From positions 248,001 through 312,000 of the forward strand of contig JAKZMJ010000015.1 in the NCBI GenBank assembly GCA_030491005.1: a DNA stretch of 64,000 nt. Reading direction: 5' to 3'. This document shows, piece by piece, positions 19,509 through 29,537 of this stretch (its first letter is position 1; each line of letters starts with the position of its first letter). The notes below the pieces were generated by a model that saw only the letters and a list, made by a program, of their open reading frames with translations, was not told where the DNA came from and made no database searches. This DNA is from Sulfurospirillum sp. GTDB lineage: Bacteria; Campylobacterota; Campylobacteria; Campylobacterales; Arcobacteraceae. Made by a program: the position numbers and the translations under genes.

Positions 19509-21071
19509 TTGAAATTCTTAAATTATAGACTAATTATTTTTGCCTTAAGTATCGTATTTGGTATTGTGTTCTCTTTTCCTTCTTTTTTACAAACTGATGG
19601 TAAAAAAATATCTTTAGGGCTTGATTTACAAGGTGGTTTACATATGCTTTTAGGTGTGCAAACACAAGAAGCAATCACATCTAAGATTAAATCTATTGCT
19701 ACGACTATTAAATATTTTGCAGATGATGAAGATATATTAATTGATAATTTAAGTATAAATAAATTGTTTGTTACATTTAGTGTCTTAGATAAAGATGAAC
19801 TAAGTAAAGTTGATACTATGTTAGAAGCAATCAATGGCTTAGAAATTCTTAAGAATGGTTTAGATTATAAAGTAGGTTTAGATGAAGAAGATACTCAAAA
19901 AACAAAAGAATTATCAGTATCTCAAGCAGTTGAAACTATAAGAAATAGACTTGATCAATTTGGTTTAGCAGAACCTACTGTTATTCAACAAGGTAAAACA
20001 GATATAGTTGTACAACTTCCTGGAATTAAAACTCAAGCAGAAGAAAAAGCAGCACGTGAGCTAATATCAAAACCAGCCGTATTGGAACTTATGGCAATAG
20101 ATGAGGCTAGGTCTGATCAAGTATATACTATGAGTGATGCACGAGCTTCTGAATATGGTGATGTTATTTTAGAAGATACAAGAGATCCTAATACTAAATT
20201 TTTGGTAAAAGAAATTCCTATATTAAATGGAAGCCAAGTAATAGATGCACAAGTTGCATTTGACCAAGCTAATCAGGTAATTATAAACTTTACACTAAAT
20301 TCAAGTGGTGCTAAGATATTTGGAGATTTCACATCTAAAAATATTGGAAATCGTTTAGCTGTTGTACTTGATGGAAAAGTTTATTCAGCACCAAATATTA
20401 GAGAAAGAATAGGTGGTGGTTCAGGACAGATATCTGGTGGTTTTACTTTAAGTGAGGCTGGAAATGTAGCTATTGCCTTAAGATCAGGTGCTTTAATGGC
20501 TCCTGTTGAACTACTTGAAAAAAGATCAGTTGGTCCATCTTTGGGAGCTGATTCTATAAAAGCTTCACTTATTGCACTTGTTACTGGCTTTATTTTAGTT
20601 TTTATTTTTATGATTTTATATTATGGTTATGCTGGAATTATTGCAAATATTGCACTTATTACAAATATATTTATAATAATTGCTATTATGTCTATGTTTG
20701 GAGCAACATTAACACTTCCTGGAATGGCTGGAATTGTATTAACTATTGGTATGGCAGTAGATGCGAATGTGATTATATCTGAGCGAATTAGGGAATTATT
20801 AAAAAAAGGCATGTCTATACCAAAAGCTATAGAAAATGGTTATTCAAATGCTATGAGAGCTATTTTAGATGCAAATATAACTACTCTTTTAGTTGCAGTC
20901 ATATTATATGCTTATGGAACTGGTCCTATTAAAGGATTTGCTATTACTATATCTATTGGTATCTTAGCTTCCATGTTAACAGCTATTTTAGGAACACATG
21001 GAATTTATGAAGCATTATTATCAAAAATTCAAAATGATAAAAATCTAAAGAAATGGTTTGGGATTAAATAA
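19509..21071 (+). CDS. secD: Protein translocase subunit SecD
   Basis: 520 residues. SecD uses the proton gradient to help pull proteins across the inner membrane. The N-terminal helix is followed by GLDLQGGLHMLLGV, a large periplasmic domain, then a six-helix RND-type membrane bundle with GMAVDANVIISERIRE (the conserved Asp of the proton path). TTG start at 19509 with AAGGA upstream. The stop codon overlaps the secF start by 1 bp. Confidence 0.97.
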   Translation: MKFLNYRLIIFALSIVFGIVFSFPSFLQTDGKKISLGLDLQGGLHMLLGVQTQEAITSKIKSIATTIKYFADDEDILIDNLSINKLFVTFSVLDKDELSKVDTMLEAINGLEILKNGLDYKVGLDEEDTQKTKELSVSQAVETIRNRLDQFGLAEPTVIQQGKTDIVVQLPGIKTQAEEKAARELISKPAVLELMAIDEARSDQVYTMSDARASEYGDVILEDTRDPNTKFLVKEIPILNGSQVIDAQVAFDQANQVIINFTLNSSGAKIFGDFTSKNIGNRLAVVLDGKVYSAPNIRERIGGGSGQISGGFTLSEAGNVAIALRSGALMAPVELLEKRSVGPSLGADSIKASLIALVTGFILVFIFMILYYGYAGIIANIALITNIFIIIAIMSMFGATLTLPGMAGIVLTIGMAVDANVIISERIRELLKKGMSIPKAIENGYSNAMRAILDANITTLLVAVILYAYGTGPIKGFAITISIGILASMLTAILGTHGIYEALLSKIQNDKNLKKWFGIK

Positions 21072-22042
21072 TGGAAATTTTTAAATCAGAAAAAACATAT
21101 AATTTTATGGGTAGAAGACTACCTTTTTTAGGTCTGTCAGCTATTTTAGTCATAGTATCAATTGTTTTACTTTTAACAAAAGGTGTTAACTTAGGAATTG
21201 ATTTTGCTGGTGGAACTATCGTACAGGTACAATATGTAAAAGATGCACCCATAAAAGAAATTAGACAATTACTTAAAAAAAGTAAAGATTATTCAAATTC
21301 AACTATTACAAAATTTGGCTCATCTAAAGAAATAGTAATAAGAGTTACAAATAGTTCAACAAATTTATCAACTGATATAGGTGATCAAATAGCCTCTATT
21401 CTAAAACCTAGTGGAAAGTTTGAAATTAGACGAGTTGATATGGTGGGACCAAAAGTAGGTGGAGAGCTAAAAGAAAAAGGTCTGATGGCTTTGGGTTTAT
21501 CTTTACTAGTAATTCTTGCGTATGTAAGTTTTAGATTTGAGTGGAGATTTGCAGTTTCTTCTATCTTTGCTTTAGTACATGATATTACTATTGCTATGGG
21601 AATGATTTCTTTATTTCATATAGAAGTGAACTTAGATATCTTAGCAGCAATTTTAACAATACTAGGTTATTCATTAAATGATACTATTATTGTATTTGAT
21701 AGAATTAGAGAAGGTGTTCAAACTTCTAGTAAATCAGAACTAAATGAAGTGGTTAATGAATCTGTTTCAAGAACATTATCAAGAACTACTTTGACATCTT
21801 TAACTACATTTTTTGTTGTTATTACTTTATTCTTATTTGGTGGAGAAATTATTCACGGTTTTGCATTTACTATGCTTGTAGGAATTGTAGTTGGAACTTA
21901 TTCCTCTATTTTTATAGCTGCATCATTTTTAGTACAATTAAAATTCTCTATCTTAGAATTTAGATCAAAAGAAGCACAAAAACTACAAAGACAAAAAGAA
22001 AAAGATAAATTACGAGCTATGTATGAACAAGGAAGAGTTTAA
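21071..22042 (+). CDS. secF: Protein translocase subunit SecF
   Basis: 323 residues. The N-terminal helix leads to NLGIDFAGGTIVQVQY, then a short periplasmic domain and the membrane bundle with GYSLNDTIIVFDRIRE and SRTLSRTTLTSLTT, all signatures of SecF. Forms SecDF with the upstream protein, with which it shares one base (TAATG). No clear intrinsic terminator follows; the next 200 bp carry only the promoter region of the LysE-type gene. Confidence 0.97.
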   Translation: MEIFKSEKTYNFMGRRLPFLGLSAILVIVSIVLLLTKGVNLGIDFAGGTIVQVQYVKDAPIKEIRQLLKKSKDYSNSTITKFGSSKEIVIRVTNSSTNLSTDIGDQIASILKPSGKFEIRRVDMVGPKVGGELKEKGLMALGLSLLVILAYVSFRFEWRFAVSSIFALVHDITIAMGMISLFHIEVNLDILAAILTILGYSLNDTIIVFDRIREGVQTSSKSELNEVVNESVSRTLSRTTLTSLTTFFVVITLFLFGGEIIHGFAFTMLVGIVVGTYSSIFIAASFLVQLKFSILEFRSKEAQKLQRQKEKDKLRAMYEQGRV

Positions 22043-22221
22043 CTCTTCTTTATTCATATGTCTAATATTTCTTAATCTCAATAATATATACTTTTTTATA
22101 CCTTAACCCACTTATTTAATTTAAAGCTTTTATTCAATCAACCAAACTTAAATTTGTTAGACTTTTATTTAGTCTTATTCTAAATAACAGTTTTATACAA
22201 TATTTTATTTTAAGAATATCA

Positions 22222-22227
22222 TATAAT
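22222..22227 (+). promoter_or_regulatory. Possible -10 box of the LysE-type gene
   Basis: TATAAT 15 bp before the ATG at 22243, with AAAGG at about 22234. If used, the leader would be extremely short, so the true promoter may lie slightly upstream in the same AT-rich stretch. Confidence 0.35.
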
Positions 22228-22242
22228 TATATCAAAGGTTGA

Positions 22243-22875
22243 ATGATAAAAATGGAAATATATTTAAATGAATTTATGATAATTGCAGTAGCACACTTTA
22301 TAGCTTTGCTTAGTCCTGGGGCTGATTTTATATATCTTATAAATACTTCAATAAGTAATAAACCTAAAATTGCCATTGGGGCTAGTTTAGGTATAGCCTT
22401 AGCAAATGGCTTTTATATTATGCTGTGTTTACTTGGATATGCAACAGTTTTTTCCCAATCAGAATTGTTGATGAGTATGATTAGAATTATAGGAGGAGGA
22501 TATCTTTTATATCTTGGCTTGATGATATTAAAAACAAAAAGTAATGTTTTAAATACAAATGGGGTAGTTATAAATCAAAGTACATTTATAAAAGAGGCAG
22601 GAAGGGGCTTTTATCTAAGTTTCTTAAATCCTAAAATTTCTATTTTTTATATATCATTATTTTCATTAGCAATTAGTAAAGAAACACCATTAATGGTGCA
22701 ATTTATTTATGGCTTATGGATGTTTTTATTTGTATTTGCATGGGATAGTATACTTGTATTATTACTTAATAATAAAAAGTTAAAAGACAAAATATTATCA
22801 TTTGTTCATATGCAAAAGATTATGGGAGTTTTACTTATAGCCATTGCTGCTGGATTGCTTTATTCACTTTTTTAA
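22243..22875 (+). CDS. LysE/RhtB-family amino-acid exporter
   Basis: 210 residues and about six hydrophobic segments. The family signature LLSPGADFIYLINTSISNKPKIAIGA (positions about 22-47, here split as SPGADF then KIAIGASLGIA) is clear, and GGGYLLYLGLMILK follows. These carriers export amino acids or related metabolites. An ATG at 22252 is an alternative start. The last 12 bases overlap the end of the convergent AraC-type gene, and the pair is probably a regulator and its transporter (inference). Confidence 0.85.
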   Translation: MIKMEIYLNEFMIIAVAHFIALLSPGADFIYLINTSISNKPKIAIGASLGIALANGFYIMLCLLGYATVFSQSELLMSMIRIIGGGYLLYLGLMILKTKSNVLNTNGVVINQSTFIKEAGRGFYLSFLNPKISIFYISLFSLAISKETPLMVQFIYGLWMFLFVFAWDSILVLLLNNKKLKDKILSFVHMQKIMGVLLIAIAAGLLYSLF

Positions 22876-23700
22876 AATAGACTTTTTGTATTCATAAGGA
22901 GTTGCAGCAACATAGTATTTAAATACTCTGTTAAAATGACTTTGATCTGAAAAACCAAGTTCATAAGCTATATCTGATATGTCATTTCCTTTTTCTAAAA
23001 GTTCTTTTGCTTTACAAATTTTTTGATTTAGTAAAAATGCATGTGGAGATATATTATAAGTCTGTTTAAATAGTTTAAAAAAATGAAATTCTGAAATATT
23101 TAAATATTTACTTATCTCTTTTACTGTTGGATTACTGCATATATTATCTTCTATATATTTTTTTGCTAAAGTAATATTACTATTTTTTGATGATACATTA
23201 TCTTCTGAAGATTTACTACAATATTGTTTGAATAATTTTATTAAAAAATTCTGTAAAAGTTCTTCTTTTTCTAAATAAAAAATATCTTTATTTAATAATA
23301 GATAATTTAAATTGATAAATTCAATAAACATACTTTTGTCTTTTATGATTAATTTTGAAACAGGAATATAAGCTTTTAATTTTCCAAATATTATTTCTTG
23401 AAGATTTTTACACCATAAAGAATCAATATAAATCATATGGTATGTCCTAGCTTCATTGTTTATAGGATTACAACTGTGTACAATATTTGGATTAATAATA
23501 GCTATTTCATTAACTTGTAAAATAGTATCTATTTTTTGATAAGAAAAAGAAACTTGTCCCTCTTCAACTGCACCAATTGAAAGTGTTTTATGAAAATGTT
23601 TGTGATAATGATTTTCTGAGTTTTTTACAAATCTTGCCTCTAAATAAGGCAAATCTTTACTTTTAAAAAATGTAGATTCGTAATGTCTTTTTAAATACAT
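22864..23700 (-). CDS. AraC-family transcriptional regulator
   Basis: 278 residues. N-terminal cupin-like sensing half (HKHFHKTLSIG near residues 33-43), C-terminal AraC double helix-turn-helix (about 175-275) with VKEISKYLNISEFHFFKLFK and ISDIAYELGFSDQSHFNRVFK. Strong AAGGAAGG ribosome site. Convergent with the LysE-type gene, with 12-bp tail overlap. Similar pairs elsewhere let the regulator control the exporter; here this is inferred from position only. Confidence 0.87.
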   Translation of the reverse strand: MYLKRHYESTFFKSKDLPYLEARFVKNSENHYHKHFHKTLSIGAVEEGQVSFSYQKIDTILQVNEIAIINPNIVHSCNPINNEARTYHMIYIDSLWCKNLQEIIFGKLKAYIPVSKLIIKDKSMFIEFINLNYLLLNKDIFYLEKEELLQNFLIKLFKQYCSKSSEDNVSSKNSNITLAKKYIEDNICSNPTVKEISKYLNISEFHFFKLFKQTYNISPHAFLLNQKICKAKELLEKGNDISDIAYELGFSDQSHFNRVFKYYVAATPYEYKKSILKK

Positions 23701-23750
23701 TTATACCTTCCTTGAAACTTGATTCATAGAAATAAATTAAATTAGCAAAA

Positions 23751-23765
23751 GCATAGCATAGCATA
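23751..23765. repeat. Short GCATA tandem repeat
   Basis: Three exact copies of GCATA followed by GCA, lying about 50 bp upstream of the AraC-type start, in the gap left of the IS-A element. Three units are few; slippage could alter promoter spacing but nothing shows that it does. Confidence 0.6.
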
Positions 23766-23822
23766 GCAAACACTTATAAATACTTTATATAAAGGACATA
23801 TTCAAGTTTCAGGACTTAAGAA

Positions 23823-25399
23823 CTTAACTTTCGCACCTAAAACCAAGCAACTTTTGTGTCACATCCTTTAAGGTATCAAGGATAGTAGTTAAATCATCAT
23901 TTCTATTTACAATCTCTTCTATTTGTGCTATTTCATCAAGTATTAATATAAAGGTTTGCATAGCAATTGCTAAAGTATAAAGTTCACATTCTAAATCTTT
24001 AAACAATCCACCTATAGTTTTAGGTTCATGACTAATACGATTGATATAACTAACTATATTATATGTAAAAAATGATAGTGTAATTCTAGCAATAAGAGCT
24101 TCATATATTCTATTTTCTTCTGTACTAAATCCAAAGTGTTCACGAAGCTCTTTATAACCTTGTTCTATATCCCATCTTCTTCTATAAGTCTCAATAATTG
24201 TTTCGTCTGAGATATCTAAATCTGTTGATACAATTGGTATTAATTTATCTGATGTCTTTAAAAATACTATTTTTATTTTACCAGCTTTTTTATGTTCAAC
24301 TACAACTGAAAAATATTTATATTTAACTTTTTTGCCATAGGTTCCAGACTTTATATCTTTTAGTTTTTTATATTTATCATAGATACCTGTTAGTGTTTTT
24401 CTATCTCCTAAAAAGTTCCATATTTTATTGTTATTTGCTACTCTTGTAATAACTTTTAATCCTAGTTCATTCATCTCTTTAATGAATGAAGGTTTACTAT
24501 ACCAACTATCAACAAGTAAATAATCAGCATATATACCACTATTTACAGCTCTTTTAACCATAGCTATTGCTATTTGTGATTTGCCTTTTAGTGTCTCTAG
24601 TCTTCTTATGTGAGCATTACTTCTATAATCTACAATATTAGTAAAATTTTCTAGTGCTACTCTTGCATATTTATTTGTAGCAATTTCAAAGTCTAACATC
24701 AAGTTAGAGAAACCATCACTATAATTTAAAGATACAACATTGATACCTCTAATAGTTCGTTTCTCTTTATTACTCCATAAGTAGTCACTACTACCCTCTA
24801 TATCTTTACCAACTTTTCCCTCAACTGTATCATCAATAATTAAAACTCTTACAGCTTTTTTATCTTGTACTTTATGAAGTAATTTTAGTATCTTTAATGT
24901 TGATAAAGATAGTAGTTTTCTCCAGTTGTAGTTACTATTGCTAAGTAATCTATAGTAAACATCTTTCTTTAAACTATCATCACTTTGATTTGAAAATGTT
25001 GATATCTTTTTATTCATAACCAACATATAGACAAAATGAATAACTACCATATAAACACTAACACCATCTTTCTTAGTGAATTTACTTTGAGATAAAATTG
25101 TTTTTATATTTAGTACTTGCATTGTCTTGAAAATTGGATTTTTTAGCTTGTCATTTATAATATTAGTTATTTTCTCTTGAATATTCATCAATAAACCTTT
25201 TTTTTAATATCCATATTATAGCTAATAAGCACTGTATAAAAGCTTCTTTGATACTATTTTATAGCTTATTTTTAGAATATTATTTTAATTATTTACACTT
25301 AAAATAATATTGTCAATAGACATGAAAATCTTGGATTAAGTATTGATAATCTGCTTGTTATTTGATGTTTTATTGATTGTTTTAGGTGCGAAAGTTAAG
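23823..25399 (-). mobile_element. IS-A copy 1, IS4-like insertion sequence, 1577 bp
   Basis: Bounded by exact 21-bp terminal inverted repeats: CTTAACTTTCGCACCTAAAAC at 23823-23843 and its complement at 25379-25399. One transposase gene fills most of it; about 190 bp of noncoding AT-rich DNA lies between the transposase start and the right end. No matching target duplication is seen at the two outer flanks, which suggests that flanking DNA was lost or exchanged after insertion. A near-identical copy lies at 42572-44148. Confidence 0.92.
23824..25191 (-). CDS. IS4-like transposase (IS-A copy 1)
   Basis: 455 residues. DDE transposase: first Asp region VLIIDDTVEGK, second YLLVDSWYSKP, and the Glu block YRRRWDIEQGYKELREHF, which matches the YREK signature of the IS4 group. 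The stop codon lies within the left inverted repeat. Differs from the copy at 42573-43940 by only a few residues (for example Asp/Gly near residue 15 and Ser/Gly near residue 362). The frame is complete, so it may be active. Confidence 0.92.
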   Translation of the reverse strand: MMNIQEKITNIINDKLKNPIFKTMQVLNIKTILSQSKFTKKDGVSVYMVVIHFVYMLVMNKKISTFSNQSDDSLKKDVYYRLLSNSNYNWRKLLSLSTLKILKLLHKVQDKKAVRVLIIDDTVEGKVGKDIEGSSDYLWSNKEKRTIRGINVVSLNYSDGFSNLMLDFEIATNKYARVALENFTNIVDYRSNAHIRRLETLKGKSQIAIAMVKRAVNSGIYADYLLVDSWYSKPSFIKEMNELGLKVITRVANNNKIWNFLGDRKTLTGIYDKYKKLKDIKSGTYGKKVKYKYFSVVVEHKKAGKIKIVFLKTSDKLIPIVSTDLDISDETIIETYRRRWDIEQGYKELREHFGFSTEENRIYEALIARITLSFFTYNIVSYINRISHEPKTIGGLFKDLECELYTLAIAMQTFILILDEIAQIEEIVNRNDDLTTILDTLKDVTQKLLGFRCES

Positions 25400-26165
25400 A
25401 TTTGAAGTAATTGATGAAATCAATTCAGAGATTGATTTAAAATTATTTATTTTTAGTTTAAAACTTTTTATGATTAAAGATTTACTTTTACAAGAGGCAA
25501 AATTAAAAGATTTATTAGATATTTCTAAAATAGAAAATTTAGACCCTTTATCTTTAGAGTATGATAAAATAACTATTTATAGCCCATATTCAACTAGAGT
25601 GAAGGGAGCATTATTATCATTAATATTTTTTGATAAATTAGATAATAAAGAAACTAATTTTACTTCACAAGATGCAGATAGTTTTATAAAAGATTTATCT
25701 ACATTAGCAATTGAATTAAAAAATAATGGTATTGAGCCAAATCAAATATTTATGCTAATGTTTAGTGAAAGTATAAATCAATCAATAATCAGCGATAGTG
25801 GTTCAAATTATGAAGAGAGAATTTTATCAGTTTTAACATCAATAGGAATTGATGAAAGCAAAATTGAAAAAACTCACGATAAAGATGATAGTTCAACTGA
25901 ATTTGATTTTTTCTTTGAATTAAAAAATAAAACTTATGGTATTGGTGCAAAAAGAACTTTAAGAGAAAGATATAAACAATTTATTAAAACTGCTCAAATG
26001 ACTACAATTGATATAATGATTGAAATTACTTTAGGAATTGATTTAACCCAAGAAAAAGTTAAAGCAATTAGAAATTATGATGTATTTTTATTTATTGCAG
26101 ATGAAGTATATAATTCATATAAATATTTACAAGATATAGACGGAGTTTACAGCAATTCTAAGTGA
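25386..26165 (+). pseudogene. Restriction-endonuclease remnant cut by IS elements at both ends
   Basis: An open frame whose first codons (GTG CGA AAG TTA) are the IS-A inverted repeat and whose last codons after about 26149 are the IS-B end. The native part is about 250 residues. Near the C-terminus, FDFFFELKNKTYGIGAKRT is followed by LRERYKQF. A central acidic strand, an xxK strand and a following TLRER(Y/W)xQ helix are typical of PD-(D/E)xK type II restriction enzymes of the EcoRII/PspGI sort. The N-terminus is missing, and no start fits in the 120 bp left of IS-A. Reading on from 26149 into the DNA right of IS-B (30232) would give DKIKNVL and a stop, a plausible original end. No DNA methyltransferase is present. 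Probably non-functional. Confidence 0.65.
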
Positions 26166-26666
26166 AAATTTATATAGCTAAATCTTCCAAAATAATATCA
26201 AAAATCACTACTAAGCAAATTCACTAATACCCTTTATTTAAAGGCTTTATCAAGCTTTTTAATACCTAATTTTAGCTATAATATATCCTATAAAAGCCCA
26301 TAAACAGGAGTGTTTAAACAAATGAGACAGACAAATATTTTCGATTTTTTAATAGAATCATTTACAGATAATATATCAAATGTAGAAGATACTAGAAAAC
26401 AAAGAACAAATCTAGTTTATAGTTTAAAAGATATTATATTATCAGCATTTAGTGTATTTTATTTTCAAAATAAATCTTGCTTAAGTTTTCAAAGGGATAT
26501 TGATACAAGAAAAGGTATCAGTAATGCACAAACTATGTTTGGAATATCTGATATACCAAGTGATAATCATATACGAAACATGTTGGATAAAATAACACCC
26601 AATAGTTTTAAAAAAGTATATGAAATAATACTTGATAAGTTAAGAGATATAGGAATATTAGATAAA
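26150..26666 (+). mobile_element. IS-B fragment 1 (left end and transposase N-terminus)
   Basis: Begins with the IS-B terminal repeat CAGCAATTCTAAGTG and contains a 160-bp leader, then the first ~118 codons of the transposase. It is cut at 26666/26667 by the left end of IS-C. The same 517 bp occur inverted at 29715-30231 with only scattered differences. Confidence 0.85.
26310..26666 (+). pseudogene. IS-B transposase, N-terminal fragment
   Basis: The first ~119 codons of a DDE-type transposase (MRQTNIFDFLIESF at the start) that I cannot place in a named IS family; an ISNCY-type group is possible. The frame runs from GTG 26310 or ATG 26322, ends natively at GILDK, then reads into IS-C DNA and stops at 26708. 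Cannot be active. Confidence 0.8.
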
Positions 26667-26760
26667 GAGACCACTGCACAGTATAATCCAATAAAGCAAC
26701 CTATTTAAGGGCATTAAAAGCACTTTTCAGCTAAAATAACATCACTAAGAAGAGGTAAAA

Positions 26761-28002
26761 ATGGCATTTAAAGATACAAACAATACATTTTCAGATATAG
26801 CAGTAACATCAAGATTAGAAAAAGTAAATTCATTTCTTAAAGAGTTGGACTCTATTATAGACTTTGATAAATTACGACCAGTACTAAATAGAAATGGAAT
26901 TGCTAAAAGTAATGTAGCTGGAGCACCTGCTTATGATAATGTACTGATGTTTAGAGTACTGTTACTCCAGAAGTATTACAATCTCTTTGATCAAGCCACC
27001 CAAGATGCACTCTATGTAAACCTACTCTTTATTAGATTTGTAGGACTTAGCCTAGAGGATAGTGTACCAGACGAGAGTACAATCTGTAGATTTAGAAATT
27101 CCCTACTCAAGAACCGACTTTATGATAAATTATTTAACTCTGTAAATAAACAATTAGAGAGTAAAAACCTGATAGCTAAAAAAGGAAAATCTGTTTTAAT
27201 TGATGCTACTCTCATTAGAAGTGATAACACGCAAATAAAAAATAAGACTAAAGAAGTATACAAAGAAGACAAGAAAGGTATTCAAACAATAAATGCTGAG
27301 TTAAATATAAAACTTGAAGTAGAGCTTCAATCCAAAAAGCCTTCAAAAAAGAAGATTCAAAGAATTCTTAATACTAAAGCCCATAACTCCAAGACATACA
27401 AGAATGCACAACTTGATACACTACAAGGTATTGATACTAAAGATATAAAGACTTCTCAAATTATTATAAAGAATGAAGAAGATAGCTATAATCATCAAGA
27501 TAAAATAGATAGTGAAGTAAGGATAGGCTTTCACGCATCAAAAAAACAATATACACAAGGCTATAAAGTACATATAGCAGTAGATGAGCAAAGTGGTATT
27601 ATTATCTCCCAACAAACTACCTTCGCAAATACTCACGATATAGACACAGTAAAAACATTTGTAAAAGATATAGATGGAATGAAAGCTCTTTATGCTGATA
27701 AAGCATATAACTCAAAAGATATAGATACTTTTTTAGAAAGTGAAAATATAGAAAATATGGTATGTCTCAAAGAGAAACAAACTCTAAGCCAAGAACAGAT
27801 TAAGCAGCAAAGAAAAGATGAAAAACCTAAACATAAGATTAGAGCTAAAGTTGAACATAGGTTTGCAGATATAAAAACTCAGATGAAAGGTTCAACTACA
27901 AAATTTATAGGACTCGTTAGAAATAATATGAATTTTACCCTTACCTGTATAGCTACTAATCTTAGATTATTAGGACAAAGACAAATAAGACAAAGATTAT
28001 AG
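26761..28002 (+). CDS. IS5-like transposase (IS-C copy 1), last codons replaced
   Basis: 413 residues. IS5-group features: N-terminal DUF772-like region (VLLLQKYYNLFDQATQDAL and DSVPDESTICRFRNSLL), then DDE residues in VLIDATLIRSD, ALYADKAYNSKDID and the basic C-terminal KHKIRAKVEHRFADIK. An AGAGG ribosome site precedes the ATG. IS-D inserted just before the end, so the stop is a TAG made at the junction and the final four residues of the intact copy (EVVR) are lost. Probably still close to full length. Confidence 0.9.
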   Translation: MAFKDTNNTFSDIAVTSRLEKVNSFLKELDSIIDFDKLRPVLNRNGIAKSNVAGAPAYDNVLMFRVLLLQKYYNLFDQATQDALYVNLLFIRFVGLSLEDSVPDESTICRFRNSLLKNRLYDKLFNSVNKQLESKNLIAKKGKSVLIDATLIRSDNTQIKNKTKEVYKEDKKGIQTINAELNIKLEVELQSKKPSKKKIQRILNTKAHNSKTYKNAQLDTLQGIDTKDIKTSQIIIKNEEDSYNHQDKIDSEVRIGFHASKKQYTQGYKVHIAVDEQSGIIISQQTTFANTHDIDTVKTFVKDIDGMKALYADKAYNSKDIDTFLESENIENMVCLKEKQTLSQEQIKQQRKDEKPKHKIRAKVEHRFADIKTQMKGSTTKFIGLVRNNMNFTLTCIATNLRLLGQRQIRQRL

Positions 28003-29383
28003 GGAACCTCTAAAAATAGCATTTAAAAACCACTTTCCAAATATTTATTAAAAAATATCAGAATATAAATTTTATTTGAGAAAATATGACAATTTCAACT
28101 ATAAATTATCTATAATTTACTCTTGAAATAGTGATAATATTCACTATTTTGTTGATATATTATCAACTTTTCATAATTGGTATATTTTTTAACCTTACTA
28201 ATTGTTCATATCGTATAAAGTTATAAGTAAGATTTAGAAGTCCTGTTAAGGATTTAATCCTATCAATGCCAATAGCTTTTAAAGATAGAGCTTTATTCAT
28301 AGAGGTTGTGAATGTTCCAAATATATGTTCTACTCTTACTCTAGTTTTTGAATATTTATGATTGAGTTTGTGTTGAGCATTAGTAAGTGGTTTATTTCTA
28401 TATGCTCGATTGATAACTTTTGAGTTTACATTATTTTTTTGAAGATAGTCTTCTATCTCTTTTGATTTGTAGCTGAATCAGCATACAATGTAGTATCATC
28501 TTCATTGATAAGTTCTTTAATTACTTGTGAATCATGAGTTGATGAGGGTGTTACAGTATAAGTAGATATTACTTTAGTTTTTTGATCAACTGATATATGA
28601 TTTTTATATCCAAATTCTCTAGTTTTATACTTGGTAACCCATCTGGCATCTATATCTTTTTGAGCTAATTTATTTTTATTCTTTCCAAACTCTAAAGGAA
28701 TAGCACCTTTTTTAATATCAGCATTATCTTGCCTTTTATTTCTTTGTTTAGGTACTTTGATGAAGCTAGCGTCTACAAGTGTTCCCTCTTTAGCAATAAC
28801 ACCATTAGATAAAAGTTTAGCAGTAAAAATATCAAATAGTTTTTTTGATAAATCTTTCTCTTTTAGTTCTTCTTTAAATAGCCAAATTGTATTTCTATCA
28901 GGTACATTATCACCTATTTGGAGACCTAGAAAATTCATAAAAGATAATCTATCTTTGATTTGAAACTCTGTTTGTTCATCCGATAAATTGTAGTATCTTT
29001 GAAGTATAATTATTTTGAACATTAAGAGTTTATCATATGGTTTCCTACCAGCATTACTTTTTTTATCTTCTTTCATTAATGATTCTTCAATAGGTTGTCT
29101 AAATAATTCCCAATCAATAATTTCATTTAACTTTTGTAAAGGTGGTTGATGCTTTTTAATCTTTTCTAGCTGAAACTCATAATCAAATAATCCTGCCATA
29201 ATATACTCACTTTTTATAATAATTTATGTTGTAATTATAGCTAAATAGTGGTATCAAATGCTTTAAATAATAGCTTTATAGAGAGTTATTTGTAAATTTA
29301 TTTGGATTAAATAAAAGACTTATTTTATGATTTTTTAAGTATTTGAAAATTATGTGATTTTTTGTCTATTTTTAGAGGTGCCC
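28002..29383 (-). mobile_element. IS-D, IS5-like, 1382 bp, inserted in IS-C
   Basis: Inverted ends are GGGAACCTCTAAAAATAG at 28002 and its near complement ending GAGGTGCCC at 29383 (one mismatch over the first 18 bp). A 4-bp TATA target duplication lies at 27998-28001 and 29384-29387, and removing one copy restores the IS-C sequence apart from one base. It is therefore the youngest element of this nest. Confidence 0.9.
28163..29199 (-). pseudogene. IS5-like transposase of IS-D, frameshifted
   Basis: From the ATG at 29199 the frame gives 248 residues (MAGLFDYEFQLEKIKKH; IILQRYYNLSDEQTEF; DNVPDRNTIWLFKEEL; VDASFIKVPKQRNKRQ) and stops at 28453. After LYADSA the match continues in another frame: YKSKEIEDYLQKNNVNSKV, then RVRVEHIFGTF and so on to a TGA at 28163. 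One base is missing between the codons for Ala and Tyr near 28472. The Glu of the catalytic triad lies after the shift. Some IS5-group elements use programmed frameshifting, but I see no slippery run here, so a mutation is more likely. Confidence 0.85.
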
Positions 29384-29537
29384 TATAAGTAGTTAGATGA
29401 ATAATATAGAGCTAAAGAGATTTAATAGACTAAAAAAGCTCCTAAAAATGACTGAATCTAATTTTATTGAAGATGGATTTTTTTAAATATTTGAAAAAAT
29501 AAGATATATGAGTACTTTTTAATTATGCAGTCGGCTC

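Larger units (their letters stand above)
26667..29537 (+). mobile_element. IS-C copy 1, IS5-like, interrupted by IS-D
   Basis: Ends are GAGACCACTGCA at 26667 and TGCAGTCGGCTC at 29537, imperfect inverted repeats (10 of 12 match). Removing the inserted IS-D and one TATA duplicate leaves 1485 bp, the same length as the copy at 44805-46289. The two flanks are IS-B fragments in opposite orientation, so the surroundings have been rearranged since insertion. Confidence 0.88.
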
